Part shown: positions 16,651 through 25,215 of the stretch, one piece after another
Position numbering within the stretch: position 1 is the stretch's first letter
Layout of the letters: each line of letters begins with the position of its first letter
Assembly: GCF_900114015.1 (NCBI RefSeq)
Contig: NZ_FORN01000012.1
Span: forward strand, 1-64,000
Source: Caulobacter sp. UNC279MFTsu5.1
GTDB lineage: Bacteria; Pseudomonadota; Alphaproteobacteria; Caulobacterales; Caulobacteraceae
DNA: 64,000 nucleotides
Reading direction: 5' to 3'
Made by a program: the position numbers and the translations under genes
Notes under the pieces: generated by a model
Told to the model about the DNA's origin: nothing
Seen by the model: only the letters and a program-made list of their open reading frames with translations
Database searches by the model: none

Positions 16651-17502
16651 ATGTCCATCGGCGTCTTCGACTCCGGCGTGGGCGGCCTCACGGTCCACCG
16701 CGCCCTCGTGAACCGTCTGCCCCAGGCGGACTTCGTCTATCTCGCCGACCAGGCCAACGCCCCCTATGGCGGGCGGCCGGGCGAGGAAGTCGTCGACCTG
16801 ACCCGGGCCGGCTGCGAGCGCCTGTTCGGAGCCGGCGCCAGCCTGGTGGTCCTGGCCTGCAACACCGCCTCGGCCATCGCCCTGCGCCGCCTGCAGCAGA
16901 CCTGGCTGCCCGGCTATCGCAAGGCGCTAGGCCGGCCGATCAACGTGCTGGGCATCATCGTCCCGACCATCGAGGCGGCCACCGGCCTGCCCTGGGAGCA
17001 TGAGGCCGAGCGGCGCGGCGACAAGGTCGAACAGCTCGACGTGCTGGGCGTGTTCTCCACCCAGGGCACGACCAATTCGCGCGTCTACGAGATCGAGATC
17101 GACAAGCGCAAGCAGGACATCGCGGTGTTCTCGCAGGCCTGCCCGGACCTGGTGCCGATGATCGAGGCCGACGCCGGGGCCGTGGATCTGGCCAAGGCGG
17201 TCGAGGGCTATGTCCAGGCGCTGAAGACCCGCATCGGCCGCTATCCCGACCGGGCGGTGCTGGGCTGCACCCACTACGAGATCATCGCCGACATCTTCCG
17301 CGCCGCCCTGCCGGCCGGCACGCCGGTCATCCACCAGCCGGCCTCGACCGCCGACGCCCTGGAGCTCTACCTGCGCCGCCATCCGGAGTTCGACCCCGGG
17401 ACCGGCGGCTCGCGCCAGTTCCTGACCACCGGCGCGCCGGGGCCGCAGAACGGCTTGGTGGAGAGCTTTTGGGGCGGCCCGCTGCGGTTCGAGGCGGCTT
17501 AG
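16651..17502 (+). CDS. murI: glutamate racemase MurI
   Basis: 283 aa; makes D-glutamate for peptidoglycan. Motifs: IGVFDSGVGGLTVHRAL at the N-terminus, the first catalytic cysteine in VVLACNTASA (about residue 70) and the second in AVLGCTHYEII (about 207). The insertion around GDKVEQLDVLGVFSTQGTTN is typical of alphaproteobacterial MurI. The ATG follows AGGTAAGCC. Likely monocistronic, followed by a hairpin repeat. Confidence 0.95.
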   Translation: MSIGVFDSGVGGLTVHRALVNRLPQADFVYLADQANAPYGGRPGEEVVDLTRAGCERLFGAGASLVVLACNTASAIALRRLQQTWLPGYRKALGRPINVLGIIVPTIEAATGLPWEHEAERRGDKVEQLDVLGVFSTQGTTNSRVYEIEIDKRKQDIAVFSQACPDLVPMIEADAGAVDLAKAVEGYVQALKTRIGRYPDRAVLGCTHYEIIADIFRAALPAGTPVIHQPASTADALELYLRRHPEFDPGTGGSRQFLTTGAPGPQNGLVESFWGGPLRFEAA

Positions 17503-17513
17503 CCCCTCCGGCA

Positions 17514-17595
17514 CCTTCCCCCAGGTGGGGAGGATCTAGAACGCCAAGATGCTCCCCACCTGGGGGAGCTGTCGCGAAGCGACCGAGGGGGTTGA
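17514..17595. repeat. intergenic inverted repeat of the CCCCAGGTGGGGA type
   Basis: A perfect 15-bp inverted repeat, TCCCCCAGGTGGGGA (17517-17531) and TCCCCACCTGGGGGA (17553-17567), with a 21-nt loop. It is followed by GCTGTCGCGAAGCGACCGAG, which contains the small hairpin GTCGC-GAA-GCGAC. It lies just past the murI stop and resembles the element at 400-450. Probably a dispersed intergenic repeat that may also help end murI transcripts. Confidence 0.7.
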
Positions 17596-17644
17596 CGCCA
17601 CCTGCGGACGGACCACCCTTCCCCGACCAACGGGAGGGCCGCCC

Positions 17645-18187
17645 ATGAAAGACCTGCTGACCGCCGCCGCTCTGGCCTTGACCGCCACCGCCGCCCTTTC
17701 ATCTGGAACACGCGCCGAGGTCGTCGACGCCCAGGCCAACGGCTTCGAGGTCAGGCGCACCGCCGTGCTGAACGCCCCCGCCGACAAGGTCTACGCGGCG
17801 CTGGCCCAGCCCTCGCAATGGTGGAGCAAGGACCACACCTGGTCGGGCTCGGCGGCCAACCTGTCCCTGGCCCCGATGGCCGGCGGCTGCTTCTGCGAGA
17901 AACTGCCGAACGGCGGCTCCATCCTGCACATGACCGTGGTCTACGCCCAACCGGGCCAGGGCCTACGGCTGTTCGGGGGCCTGGGACCGCTGCAGATGTC
18001 CGGCGCGGCCGGCCACCTGGGCTGGACCCTGACGGAGAAGGACGGCAAGACCACCCTGACCCAGACCTATGACGCCGGCGGCTACATGAAAGGCGGGCTC
18101 GACAAGATCGCGCCGATCGTCGACCGGGTTCTAGGCGAACAGTTCGACCGCCTGACAGCCTATGTCGAGACGGGCAAGGCGCCGTAG
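17645..18187 (+). CDS. secreted SRPBCC (START-like) domain protein
   Basis: 180 aa. A signal peptide (LLTAAALALTATAALSSGTRA) ends near residue 24. The mature protein has the SRPBCC/AHSA1 layout: FEVRRTAVLNAPADKVYAAL, WWSKDHTWSG, LHMTVVYAQPGQGLRLFGGL and a long C-terminal helix (IVDRVLGEQFDRLTAYVE). This fold binds hydrophobic ligands; the ligand is unknown. The start at MKDLL is preferred because the signal peptide begins there and GGGAGGG precedes it; upstream codons read through the repeat. Confidence 0.82.
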   Translation: MKDLLTAAALALTATAALSSGTRAEVVDAQANGFEVRRTAVLNAPADKVYAALAQPSQWWSKDHTWSGSAANLSLAPMAGGCFCEKLPNGGSILHMTVVYAQPGQGLRLFGGLGPLQMSGAAGHLGWTLTEKDGKTTLTQTYDAGGYMKGGLDKIAPIVDRVLGEQFDRLTAYVETGKAP

Positions 18188-18204
18188 ATCCCCTCAAAAC
18201 GTTG

Positions 18205-18240
18205 TCATCCTGGACAAGCGCTGCGCGCTTCCCGGGATGA
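18205..18240. repeat. imperfect hairpin between convergent genes
   Basis: TCATCCTGGACAAGCGC and GCGCTTCCCGGGATGA form an imperfect stem around a TGC loop, between convergent genes. The GTCATCC...GGGATGA form looks like a dispersed Caulobacter-type intergenic repeat; it could act as a bidirectional terminator. Confidence 0.5.
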
Positions 18241-18259
18241 ACGCTGAATGCCGCTCGGA

Positions 18260-19924
18260 CTACTTCTCGTAAGCCGCCTTCTGGCTGAGCAGCCAGGAGA
18301 AGTCGGCCGTCAGTTGGCCCGATTGTTTTCCCTTGCCGCTCTTGGGATCGTACGCGGTCCAGACTCCGGCCGATGAGTGGCAGCCCAGGCAGCTTTCGGT
18401 CTGGAAGGTCAGGGTGTTGATCCCCGGCGTCACCGGCTTGCCCAGATTGTTGAGCGCCGAGTTCCAGACCGGCGGCTGGGCCGGGCCGGAGGCGAGGCAG
18501 TCCTGGCCGCTGGGCAATTCCTCGCCGTTGCAGGCCACCTGGTTGCCCTTCTGGAAGTAGGTTTCCATGGTGATGTTGGTCAAGAACACCGGGGTCGGGG
18601 CGCCGCCCGGCTTGTTGCCGATGGCGCCCGGCAGGCCGCCGTTCCAGGGCGCGGGCGCCGCCGTCGGGTCGGTCGGCCACTGGGTGTCGATCAGTTGGTA
18701 GTACTGCCAGACCGACCCCTGGGCCTTCAAGACCGCCTGGGCCTGGCGGTTCAGGGCGACCTTGTCGCCGGGGATCGGGATGCCGCGCCAGGCCTGGGTC
18801 GGGATGCGAGGATAGACGCCCTTCACCTTCTGCGGCAGCTGGTTGACCGCGCACATCGGGCAATTGGGATCGACGAACGACGGGTTCAGCTTGGGGTGGG
18901 CCACCGCGTCGACGTCCAGATTATCGACATGCTCGAAGGTCGACCAGATCCACTGCGGCGAGGTCTGGGTCTTGTGGCCGATGTGCATGCCGACCAGGCC
19001 GACCGTCACCTTGCGCTCCAGCTGCCTGCCGTCCGGACCCTGGTCGATGACCACCGCGGTGCTGGTGTAGAACCGCGTGAAGTCGTCCTTGCCGGGCTTG
19101 AGGATCCGCCAGGCGAACTTCAGCTCGAACGATCCGCTCCAGTCCTTGTCGGGCGTTCCGATCGGCATGGCCACCTTGCCGCCGCCCTTGGTGAAGGCGA
19201 CCTGGCCGTTGATGTTGTAGAGGCTGTTGTCGCAGAGATAGCCGACCTCGTTGGGGTCGATCATGATCTCGTAATAGACGAACTCGCCGTTCTGATCGAT
19301 CATCGGCCCGGAGAAGGCCTGGTTGATGTCGTCGCCGAGATTGGCCGCGTTCAGCTCGCCCACCGCCGACAGCACGCCCAGGAAGCGGGTGGCGCGCGGG
19401 TCGGCGTTGGCCGTGGCCTGGGCCGAGAACGGCGCCAGCCCCTTGCTGACCGGCTTTACCAGGTCGCCGCGGAACAGCGTCAGGGTCCGGGCCTTCGGCG
19501 AGACGCCGCAGGCCGCCGGCTTCGCGCCGTCGGTCTGAAAGATCGAACTGGAATTGTGCCACAGCGTCCAGTGCGGCGGGCCGAACCGGGTGTCGGTTAG
19601 CTTGGGCGCGGCCGCGCCCTGGCTGTTGGTGGGCCAGTTCAGCGCCAGGAACATCTGCCAGGAATAGAGGTCGAACTCGCGCTGCACCTCGGAGAACTTC
19701 TTGGCGTTCTCCAGCTGGGTCTTCAGCGCGATGTCGACGTCGCCCGGCATCTGCGGGGTCAGGCTGGGCGCGAAGTTGGGGAAGGCGGCCAGATAGGCCG
19801 GCTTGACCGGCGCGGCGGCGTCGATCGCCTGGGCGGCGAACAGCCCGCCTCCGCCGACCAGGCACACCAGGGCCGCGGTCAGCGCCCGCCAGCCGATCTT
19901 CCGTCCCGGTTTCGAGATCTTCAT
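18260..19924 (-). CDS. exported c-type haem protein of unknown function
   Basis: 554 aa with a basic N-terminus and a hydrophobic export segment (WRALTAALVCLVGGGGLFAA). A single CxxCH haem-attachment motif, CLGCHSSAG, lies near residue 516, so at least one covalent haem is predicted. A second cysteine pair, CPMCA, occurs near 361 but lacks the His. The middle of the protein (SWQMFLALNWPTNSQG, FVYYEIMIDPNEVGYLC) shows no motif I recognise. The late position of the haem motif in a long chain is unusual. Possibly an electron-transfer subunit or peroxidase-like protein; unassigned. Confidence 0.7.
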   Translation of the reverse strand: MKISKPGRKIGWRALTAALVCLVGGGGLFAAQAIDAAAPVKPAYLAAFPNFAPSLTPQMPGDVDIALKTQLENAKKFSEVQREFDLYSWQMFLALNWPTNSQGAAAPKLTDTRFGPPHWTLWHNSSSIFQTDGAKPAACGVSPKARTLTLFRGDLVKPVSKGLAPFSAQATANADPRATRFLGVLSAVGELNAANLGDDINQAFSGPMIDQNGEFVYYEIMIDPNEVGYLCDNSLYNINGQVAFTKGGGKVAMPIGTPDKDWSGSFELKFAWRILKPGKDDFTRFYTSTAVVIDQGPDGRQLERKVTVGLVGMHIGHKTQTSPQWIWSTFEHVDNLDVDAVAHPKLNPSFVDPNCPMCAVNQLPQKVKGVYPRIPTQAWRGIPIPGDKVALNRQAQAVLKAQGSVWQYYQLIDTQWPTDPTAAPAPWNGGLPGAIGNKPGGAPTPVFLTNITMETYFQKGNQVACNGEELPSGQDCLASGPAQPPVWNSALNNLGKPVTPGINTLTFQTESCLGCHSSAGVWTAYDPKSGKGKQSGQLTADFSWLLSQKAAYEK

Positions 19925-20067
19925 CGCGCCCTCCGCCCTGTTGGCTCGGGAGTCGCGCGAGGCCTCGCCTGCGTCGATCGCCCAAGCCTTGCCGCAAGGG
20001 TGATCATTCTATGGGAGAACCGTCAATATATGATCGTCATGGTAGAATCATGCAAACAAGAAGCCAA

Positions 20068-20096
20068 ACAAAAACCCCGGGCGCGCGGCCCGGGGT
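20068..20096 (-). terminator. intrinsic terminator of creS
   Basis: On the minus strand CCCCGGGC (20095-20088) pairs with GCCCGGGG (20082-20075) around a 5-nt CGCGC loop, extended by one A:T pair and followed by TTTTTGTTT. It is 30 bp past the creS stop. Confidence 0.88.
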
Positions 20097-20125
20097 CGAT
20101 GTCGTCAGCCCTTGACCGAAAGTAT

Positions 20126-21514
20126 CTAGCCGACGGCCTGCATGTCGTCGCTGGTGGCGCCCAGCAGGGCCATCTGCAAGCGCGAGCGGTCGCGGCGGGC
20201 CGATTCCAGGGCGCCTTCGGCCAGGGCGGCCTCCGAGCGGATCCGTTCGATCTCGGCCTGCATCTCGGCGACCTTGTCGTCGTGGGCGCGGCGGGTCTCG
20301 TCTTCCGAGGCCTGCAGGGCCTCGAAGCGGGTGCGCAACTGGGCGGCGCGTTCCTCGGCGCGCTTGAGCGCCTTCTCGTGGGCCCCGACGGTCTTGGCCA
20401 GCTGGTCGGCGCGCTCGATCGCGGCGGCGCGGGCGGTGTCGACGCCGGCATGGCGGCCACGCAGGTCCTCGACCTCGTCCTCCAGATTGCGGACCCGTTC
20501 CAGGGCGCGTTCCAGGGCGACGTTGAGATCGCCGGCCCGGCGTTCGACGGCCTGCTGCTGGGCGCTGCTCTCGTTGAGGCGGGCCGAGATCTGGCCGTTC
20601 ATTTCCTCCAGCTTGTCGGCGCGGCCAGTGGCGGTCTCCAGGCGGGTCTGCAGGGCCAGCGCCTCGGCGCGACCGGCCTCGACCTGGGCTTCCAGCCCGC
20701 GGATCGTGCGGGCGCTGTCGGCCTGGACCGTGGTCAGGGCGTTGTCGGCGGCCAGCAGGCGGGCGCGCTCGGCGGCGACCTGGGCTTCCAGTTCGGTCTC
20801 GATGCGCGACAGGCGGGCCACGTCGGCGCCGGCCTGCTCCAGGCGCTTCTTCACCGTGCCCAGTTCTTCGGCCTGCAGGGCCGACTGCTGCTTGGCGGCC
20901 GACAGGGCGGCCTCCGACTCGCCGCGGCGGGCGTCGATGTCCTGGGTCTGGATCCGCAGGGTCTCGACGTCCTGCGCCAAGTGCTCGGCGCGGGCGGTGG
21001 CGTCGCGCAGCGCGGCCTCCAGCCCGCCGACCTTGAGCTCGGACTGCTGCAAGCCGTTGCGCAGGCGGTCGATTTCCAGCGCGCTGTCTTCCAGGGCGAC
21101 GTCCAGCGACTGGCGGCGCGCCTCGGATTCGGTCAGGGCGGCGTCGGCGGTCGCCAGCCGAGCCGAAAGCTCGCGCTCCTCGGCCTGGGCGGCGGCCAGC
21201 TGGCGGGCGGCCTGGTCGTGGGCGGCGCGCAGGGCGATCAGCTCGGCATGCTCGGCGCGACGGGCCTCGAACTCCTCGGCGACCGGGCCGCGGATCTCGG
21301 AAATCAGCGGCTCGATGGCCCGCAGATGCTCGATCACCCGGCTGATGCTGTCCAGCCCGCCGTGGATGGTCTCGTAGCGGACGCCGATGGCCTGGGTGGC
21401 CTCGACCAGGCGGTCGCCGCCGCCGTCGGCTTCGGGCCGATCGTTCTCGGCGGCCAGCATCACGGGCTTGACGCCGCCCTTGGTGTTGCGATCGCCCTTC
21501 GACAGCAGCCTCAT
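20126..21514 (-). CDS. creS: crescentin, bacterial intermediate filament-like protein
   Basis: 462 aa, almost entirely coiled coil. It begins MRLLSKG with a short basic head, as in Caulobacter crescentus CreS, which forms a membrane-associated filament on the inner curvature and bends the cell. Recognisable stretches: EHLRAIEPLISEIRGPVAEE early in the rod, LETATGRADKLEEMNGQISA in the middle, and the tail RDRSRLQMALLGATSDD. The rod runs from about residue 75 to 445. I start at ATG 21514 rather than the in-frame GTG three codons earlier, because AGAGG lies 9 nt before the ATG but directly against the GTG. Head and tail are conserved, so it should be functional. Confidence 0.92.
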   Translation of the reverse strand: MRLLSKGDRNTKGGVKPVMLAAENDRPEADGGGDRLVEATQAIGVRYETIHGGLDSISRVIEHLRAIEPLISEIRGPVAEEFEARRAEHAELIALRAAHDQAARQLAAAQAEERELSARLATADAALTESEARRQSLDVALEDSALEIDRLRNGLQQSELKVGGLEAALRDATARAEHLAQDVETLRIQTQDIDARRGESEAALSAAKQQSALQAEELGTVKKRLEQAGADVARLSRIETELEAQVAAERARLLAADNALTTVQADSARTIRGLEAQVEAGRAEALALQTRLETATGRADKLEEMNGQISARLNESSAQQQAVERRAGDLNVALERALERVRNLEDEVEDLRGRHAGVDTARAAAIERADQLAKTVGAHEKALKRAEERAAQLRTRFEALQASEDETRRAHDDKVAEMQAEIERIRSEAALAEGALESARRDRSRLQMALLGATSDDMQAVG

Positions 21515-21699
21515 CTTGCCCACCCTCTAACGCCCCGCGACTCGACGCCCATCGCGCCGATTCGGCCCCTCAGCCGCGCAGAATCATTTGCCCATTCGTT
21601 AACAGGATAGCCCGCGCTCAAGATTGCTGTCGAGATCAAGATCGCGCGCCCGGCGAGAGGCGCAACGCCGCATCGCCAGATAGACGAAGCCGAAACGCG

Positions 21700-21741
21700 A
21701 AAGCCGCCGCGACGGCCTCGAAGGGCGGTCGCGGCGGCTTT
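21700..21741 (-). terminator. long hairpin terminator downstream of ahpF
   Basis: AAAGCCGCCGCGAC (21700-21713) and GTCGCGGCGGCTTT (21728-21741) form a perfect 14-bp stem. On the minus strand it is followed by CGCGTTTCG, a weak T-run. It lies about 40 bp past the ahpF stop; the AAA/TTT ends allow use in either direction. Confidence 0.7.
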
Positions 21742-21782
21742 GCACGGCCGATCGGCGGCGCTTCGGCCCCGTCGGGGAGACG

Positions 21783-23372
21783 TCAGGCGGCCTCTTGTTC
21801 GGCCGGAACGGCCGGCTCCAGACGGATCATGTAGTCGAAGGCCGACAGAGCCGCCTTCGAGCCCTCACCCATGGCGATGATGATCTGCTTGTAGGGCGTG
21901 GTCGTGGCGTCGCCGGCGGCGAACACGCCGGGCAGCGAGGTCTCGCCGCGATGGTCGACCTCGATTTCGCCCCGCGGGCTCAGGGCCACGCCGGCGTCCT
22001 TCAGCCACTCGGTGTTGGGCACTAGGCCGATCTGCACGAATACGCCCTCCAGGTCGACCTGATGAACCTGATCGTGGTTGCGGTCCTTGTAGGTCAGGCC
22101 GGTGACCTTTGCGCCGTCGCCCAACACCTGGGTGGTCAGGGCCGAAGTGACGATGCGCACGTTCGGCAGGCTGGCCAGCTTGCGTTGCAGGACGGCGTCG
22201 GCGCGCAGCTGGCTGTCGAACTCGATCAGGGTCACGTGGGCGACGATGCCGGCCAGGTCGATGGCCGCCTCGACGCCGCTGTTGCCGCCGCCGATCACCG
22301 CCACGCGCTTGCCCTTGAACAGCGGGCCGTCACAGTGCGGGCAATAGGCCACGCCCTTGTTCTTGTACTCGGCCTCGCCGGGCACGTTGATGTTCCGCCA
22401 CCGGGCGCCGGTGGCCAGGATCACGCTCCGCGACGTCAGGCTGGCGCCGTTCTCGAGCTTGACCTCGATCAGCCCGCCCGGCGTCTTGGCGGGAACCAGG
22501 CCGACCGCCTTCTGCAGGTTCATGATGTCGACGTCGTAGTCCTTGACGTGCTGCTCGAGATTGGCGGCCAGGCGCGGGCCTTCGGTGTGCGACACCGAGA
22601 TGAAGTTCTCGATGGCCATGGTGTCCAGCACCTGGCCGCCGAAGCGCTCGGCCGCCACGCCGGTGCGGATGCCCTTGCGGGCGGCGTAGATCGCCGCCGC
22701 GGCGCCGGCGGGGCCGCCGCCGACGACCAGAACGTCGAAGGCGTCCTTGGCCTTGATCTTCTCGGCTTCGCGGGCCGTCGCGCCGGTGTCCAGCTTGGCC
22801 AGGATCTGCTCCAGGCTCATGCGGCCCTGGCCGAACGGCTGGCCGTTCAGCAGGATGGTCGGGACGGCCATCACCTGGCGTTCCTCGACCTCGGCCTGGA
22901 ACAACGCGCCGTCGATGGCGACGTGGGTGATGTTGGGGTTCAGGGCCGCCATGGTGTTCAGCGCCTGGACCACATCCGGGCAGTTCTGGCAGCTCTGCGA
23001 GAAATAGGTCTCGAAGCGGAACTCGCCCTCCAGGGCGCGGACCTGGTCCAGCGCCTCGGCGTCGAACTTCGGCGGGTGGCCGCCGACATGCAGCAGGGCC
23101 AGCACCAGCGAAGTGAACTCGTGACCCAGGGGCAGGCCGGCGAAGCGGACGTCCGCGTCGCCCGCCGCGCGGGTGATGGCGAAGGACGGCTTGCGGGCGT
23201 CGTCGCCGGCCAGGTTCAGGCTGACCTTGTCGGAGGTTCCGGCCACGTCCTCGAGCAGCGCGAGCATGTCCTTGGACCCCGCGCCCTCGCCCAGCGAGGC
23301 GACCAGCTCGATCGGCTGGCGCAGGTTCTGCAGATAGGCTTTCAGCTGGGTCTTCAGACCATCGTCCAACAT
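21783..23372 (-). CDS. ahpF: alkyl hydroperoxide reductase subunit F
   Basis: 529 aa flavoprotein that passes electrons from NADH to AhpC. The N-terminal double thioredoxin-like domain carries its redox CxxC in [10 protein letters not shown] (about residue 131). FAD binding is shown by [20 protein letters not shown] (about 213), the redox-active CPHCDG is near 343, the NADH motif is [14 protein letters not shown], and the C-terminal FAD motif is [16 protein letters not shown]. Length is normal. It follows ahpC on the same strand with a hairpin in the 126-bp gap, so it is probably made from the ahpC promoter at a lower level. Confidence 0.97.
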   Translation of the reverse strand: MLDDGLKTQLKAYLQNLRQPIELVASLGEGAGSKDMLALLEDVAGTSDKVSLNLAGDDARKPSFAITRAAGDADVRFAGLPLGHEFTSLVLALLHVGGHPPKFDAEALDQVRALEGEFRFETYFSQSCQNCPDVVQALNTMAALNPNITHVAIDGALFQAEVEERQVMAVPTILLNGQPFGQGRMSLEQILAKLDTGATAREAEKIKAKDAFDVLVVGGGPAGAAAAIYAARKGIRTGVAAERFGGQVLDTMAIENFISVSHTEGPRLAANLEQHVKDYDVDIMNLQKAVGLVPAKTPGGLIEVKLENGASLTSRSVILATGARWRNINVPGEAEYKNKGVAYCPHCDGPLFKGKRVAVIGGGNSGVEAAIDLAGIVAHVTLIEFDSQLRADAVLQRKLASLPNVRIVTSALTTQVLGDGAKVTGLTYKDRNHDQVHQVDLEGVFVQIGLVPNTEWLKDAGVALSPRGEIEVDHRGETSLPGVFAAGDATTTPYKQIIIAMGEGSKAALSAFDYMIRLEPAVPAEQEAA

Positions 23373-23459
23373 GGCGGGCTCCGACTGCGGGGCGGCGGGT
23401 CTCCCGAGGGGGAGGAGAGACGCGACGCGGGAATTTCGAGTTTCAGACTATGGGGGGCG

Positions 23460-23485
23460 TCGCCGCGACCCGAGGGCCGCGGCGA
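23460..23485 (-). repeat. hairpin in the ahpC-ahpF intercistronic gap
   Basis: TCGCCGCG (23460-23467) and CGCGGCGA (23478-23485) form a perfect 8-bp stem with a 10-nt loop, 13 bp past the ahpC stop. It has no T-run. It could stabilise the ahpC message or attenuate ahpF relative to ahpC. Confidence 0.5.
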
Positions 23486-23498
23486 GCCGTAAGTCGGC

Positions 23499-24062
23499 CT
23501 AGATCTTGCCGACCAGGTCGAGCGACGGGGCGAGGGTCTTTTCACCCTCTTCCCACTTGGCCGGGCAAACTTCGCCCGGGTGGCTGGCGACGTACTGGGC
23601 GGCCTTGATCTTGCGCAGCAGTTCGATGGCGTTGCGGCCGATGCCTTCGGCCGTCACTTCGGTGAACTGGATCACGCCTTCCGGGTCGACCAGGAAGGTG
23701 CCGCGGTCGGCCAGGCCCACGCCTTCGCGCATGACGCCGAAGTTGTTGGTGATCTGGCCCGACGGGTCGCCGACCATGACGTACTGGATCTTGCCGATCG
23801 CCGGCGAGCTGTCGTGCCAAGCCTTGTGCGAGAAGTGGGTGTCGGTCGACACCGCGTAGATCTCGACGCCCAGGCGCTGGAACGTGGCGTAGTTGTCGGC
23901 CAGGTCTTCCAGTTCCGTCGGGCAGACGAAGGTGAAGTCGGCCGGGTAGAAGAACACGACGGACCACTTGCCCTTCAGGTCGGCGTCGCTGACCTCGACG
24001 AACTTGCCGCCCTTGTAGGCCTGGGCAGTGAAGGGTTTGATCTGGGTGTTGATCAAGGACAT
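23499..24062 (-). CDS. ahpC: alkyl hydroperoxide reductase peroxiredoxin AhpC
   Basis: 187 aa 2-Cys peroxiredoxin that reduces H2O2 and organic peroxides. The peroxidatic Cys47 is in [13 protein letters not shown] and the resolving cysteine in [11 protein letters not shown] (about 166). The C-terminal helix that confers redox sensitivity is present. The start at [10 protein letters not shown] gives the standard 187-residue length and has AGGAG 7 bp upstream; codons further upstream read through the OxyR boxes. It is divergent from oxyR. Confidence 0.98.
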   Translation of the reverse strand: MSLINTQIKPFTAQAYKGGKFVEVSDADLKGKWSVVFFYPADFTFVCPTELEDLADNYATFQRLGVEIYAVSTDTHFSHKAWHDSSPAIGKIQYVMVGDPSGQITNNFGVMREGVGLADRGTFLVDPEGVIQFTEVTAEGIGRNAIELLRKIKAAQYVASHPGEVCPAKWEEGEKTLAPSLDLVGKI

Positions 24063-24111
24063 GAAGTTCTCCTGCAGGAATTGCGAGGAGCCTTGTACGG
24101 AAGGGAAATCG

Positions 24112-24126
24112 ATAGGGCCAATCGAT
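24112..24126. promoter_or_regulatory. OxyR-type box 1 (ATAG-N7-CGAT)
   Basis: ATAG at 24112-24115 and CGAT at 24123-24126 with 7 bp between match three quarters of the OxyR dimer-site pattern ATAG-N7-CTAT. It lies about 50 bp upstream of the ahpC start. Confidence 0.5.
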
Positions 24127-24142
24127 TGTTTCATGCTTGGCG

Positions 24143-24157
24143 ATAGCTCCAATCTAT
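24143..24157. promoter_or_regulatory. OxyR-type box 2 (ATAG-N7-CTAT)
   Basis: A perfect ATAG-N7-CTAT (24143-24146, 24154-24157). Its start is 31 bp from box 1, about three helical turns, so one OxyR tetramer could span both. It lies 80-95 bp upstream of the ahpC start. Confidence 0.65.
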
Positions 24158-24221
24158 GCGCCCATCCTGTAGGCGCCTGAGCCGCCAGGCCAAGATGCGG
24201 TCGATTGCTTTTGGATTTCCA

Positions 24222-24236
24222 ATAGATCCACCCTAT
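24222..24236. promoter_or_regulatory. OxyR-type box 3 (ATAG-N7-CTAT)
   Basis: A second perfect ATAG-N7-CTAT (24222-24225, 24233-24236), 10 bp before the oxyR ATG. Its position fits autorepression of oxyR. Confidence 0.6.
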
Positions 24237-24245
24237 GTAGGGCCG

Positions 24246-25196
24246 ATGCTTCCCACCCTCCGCCAGCTGCAATATCTGAAGCTCCTGTCGGAGCACGGTT
24301 CATTCAGCCGGGCGGCCGAGGCCTGCCACGTCACCCAGCCGACCCTGTCGGCCGGCATCCAGGAGCTGGAGAAGATCCTGGGCGCGCCGGTCGTCGACCG
24401 CGCCCGCTCGGGCGTGATCCTGACCGCCGCCGGCCAGGAGGCCGTGCGCCGGGCCGAGGCGATCCTGGCCCAGGCCGAGGACCTGGTGCAGGCCGCGCGC
24501 GGGGCGGGCCAGCCCCTGGCCGGCCGGTTCCGCCTGGGCGTGATCCCAACCGTCGCCCCCTATCTGCTGCCGCGCGCCCTGCCGGCCCTGCGCGACCAGT
24601 TCCCGAAGCTGAAACTGTACCTGCGCGAGGACCTGACCCACCGGCTGATCGCCGCCCTCAAGTCCGGCGCACTGGACGCGGCCCTGATCGCCCTGCCCTA
24701 CGACATGACCGGCCTGGACTGGGCCCATGTCGAGGATGACGAACTGCTGGCCGCCGCCCCGGCCAACCACCGCATGGCGGCCTTCGACCGGGTCGACCCC
24801 GACAGCCTGCGCGGCGACGACATGATCCTGCTCGAAGACGGCCATTGCCTGCGCGACCACGCCCTGGCCGCCTGCGGGCTGGAGCCGCCGCGCGGCGCCG
24901 GCCTGGGCGACGAGGAAAGCTTTGCGGCCACCTCCCTGCCCACCCTGGTGCAGATGATCGGCTCGGGCCTGGGCGTGTCGTTCCTGCCGTCGATGGCGGT
25001 GGCCGCGGGCCTGGCCCACAACGCGCCGGTCACCATCCGGCCGCTGGACTCCGACCATTCCACGCGCGAGATCGTCGTCGCCTGGCGGGCGGGCTCCAGC
25101 CGGGGCGCCGAGGGGCGGCTGCTGGCCCAGACCCTGCGCGACCTGCCCCCCGCCGCGCTTTCGCCACGGCATTCCGATACCCATCTGCCCCGGTGA
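24246..25196 (+). CDS. oxyR: hydrogen-peroxide-sensing LysR-type regulator OxyR
   Basis: 316 aa. The N-terminal helix-turn-helix is [20 protein letters not shown] then [20 protein letters not shown]. The peroxide-sensing pair is Cys201 in [11 protein letters not shown] and Cys210 in LAACGLE, the same 9-residue spacing as E. coli Cys199/Cys208, so a disulfide switch is expected. The start at [12 protein letters not shown] is chosen because earlier in-frame codons read through the control region. It is divergent from ahpC with three ATAG-N7-CTAT-like boxes between them, a direct regulator-target arrangement. Confidence 0.95.
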   Translation: MLPTLRQLQYLKLLSEHGSFSRAAEACHVTQPTLSAGIQELEKILGAPVVDRARSGVILTAAGQEAVRRAEAILAQAEDLVQAARGAGQPLAGRFRLGVIPTVAPYLLPRALPALRDQFPKLKLYLREDLTHRLIAALKSGALDAALIALPYDMTGLDWAHVEDDELLAAAPANHRMAAFDRVDPDSLRGDDMILLEDGHCLRDHALAACGLEPPRGAGLGDEESFAATSLPTLVQMIGSGLGVSFLPSMAVAAGLAHNAPVTIRPLDSDHSTREIVVAWRAGSSRGAEGRLLAQTLRDLPPAALSPRHSDTHLPR

Positions 25197-25215
25197 CCCA
25201 CGAACGAGGACGGCC

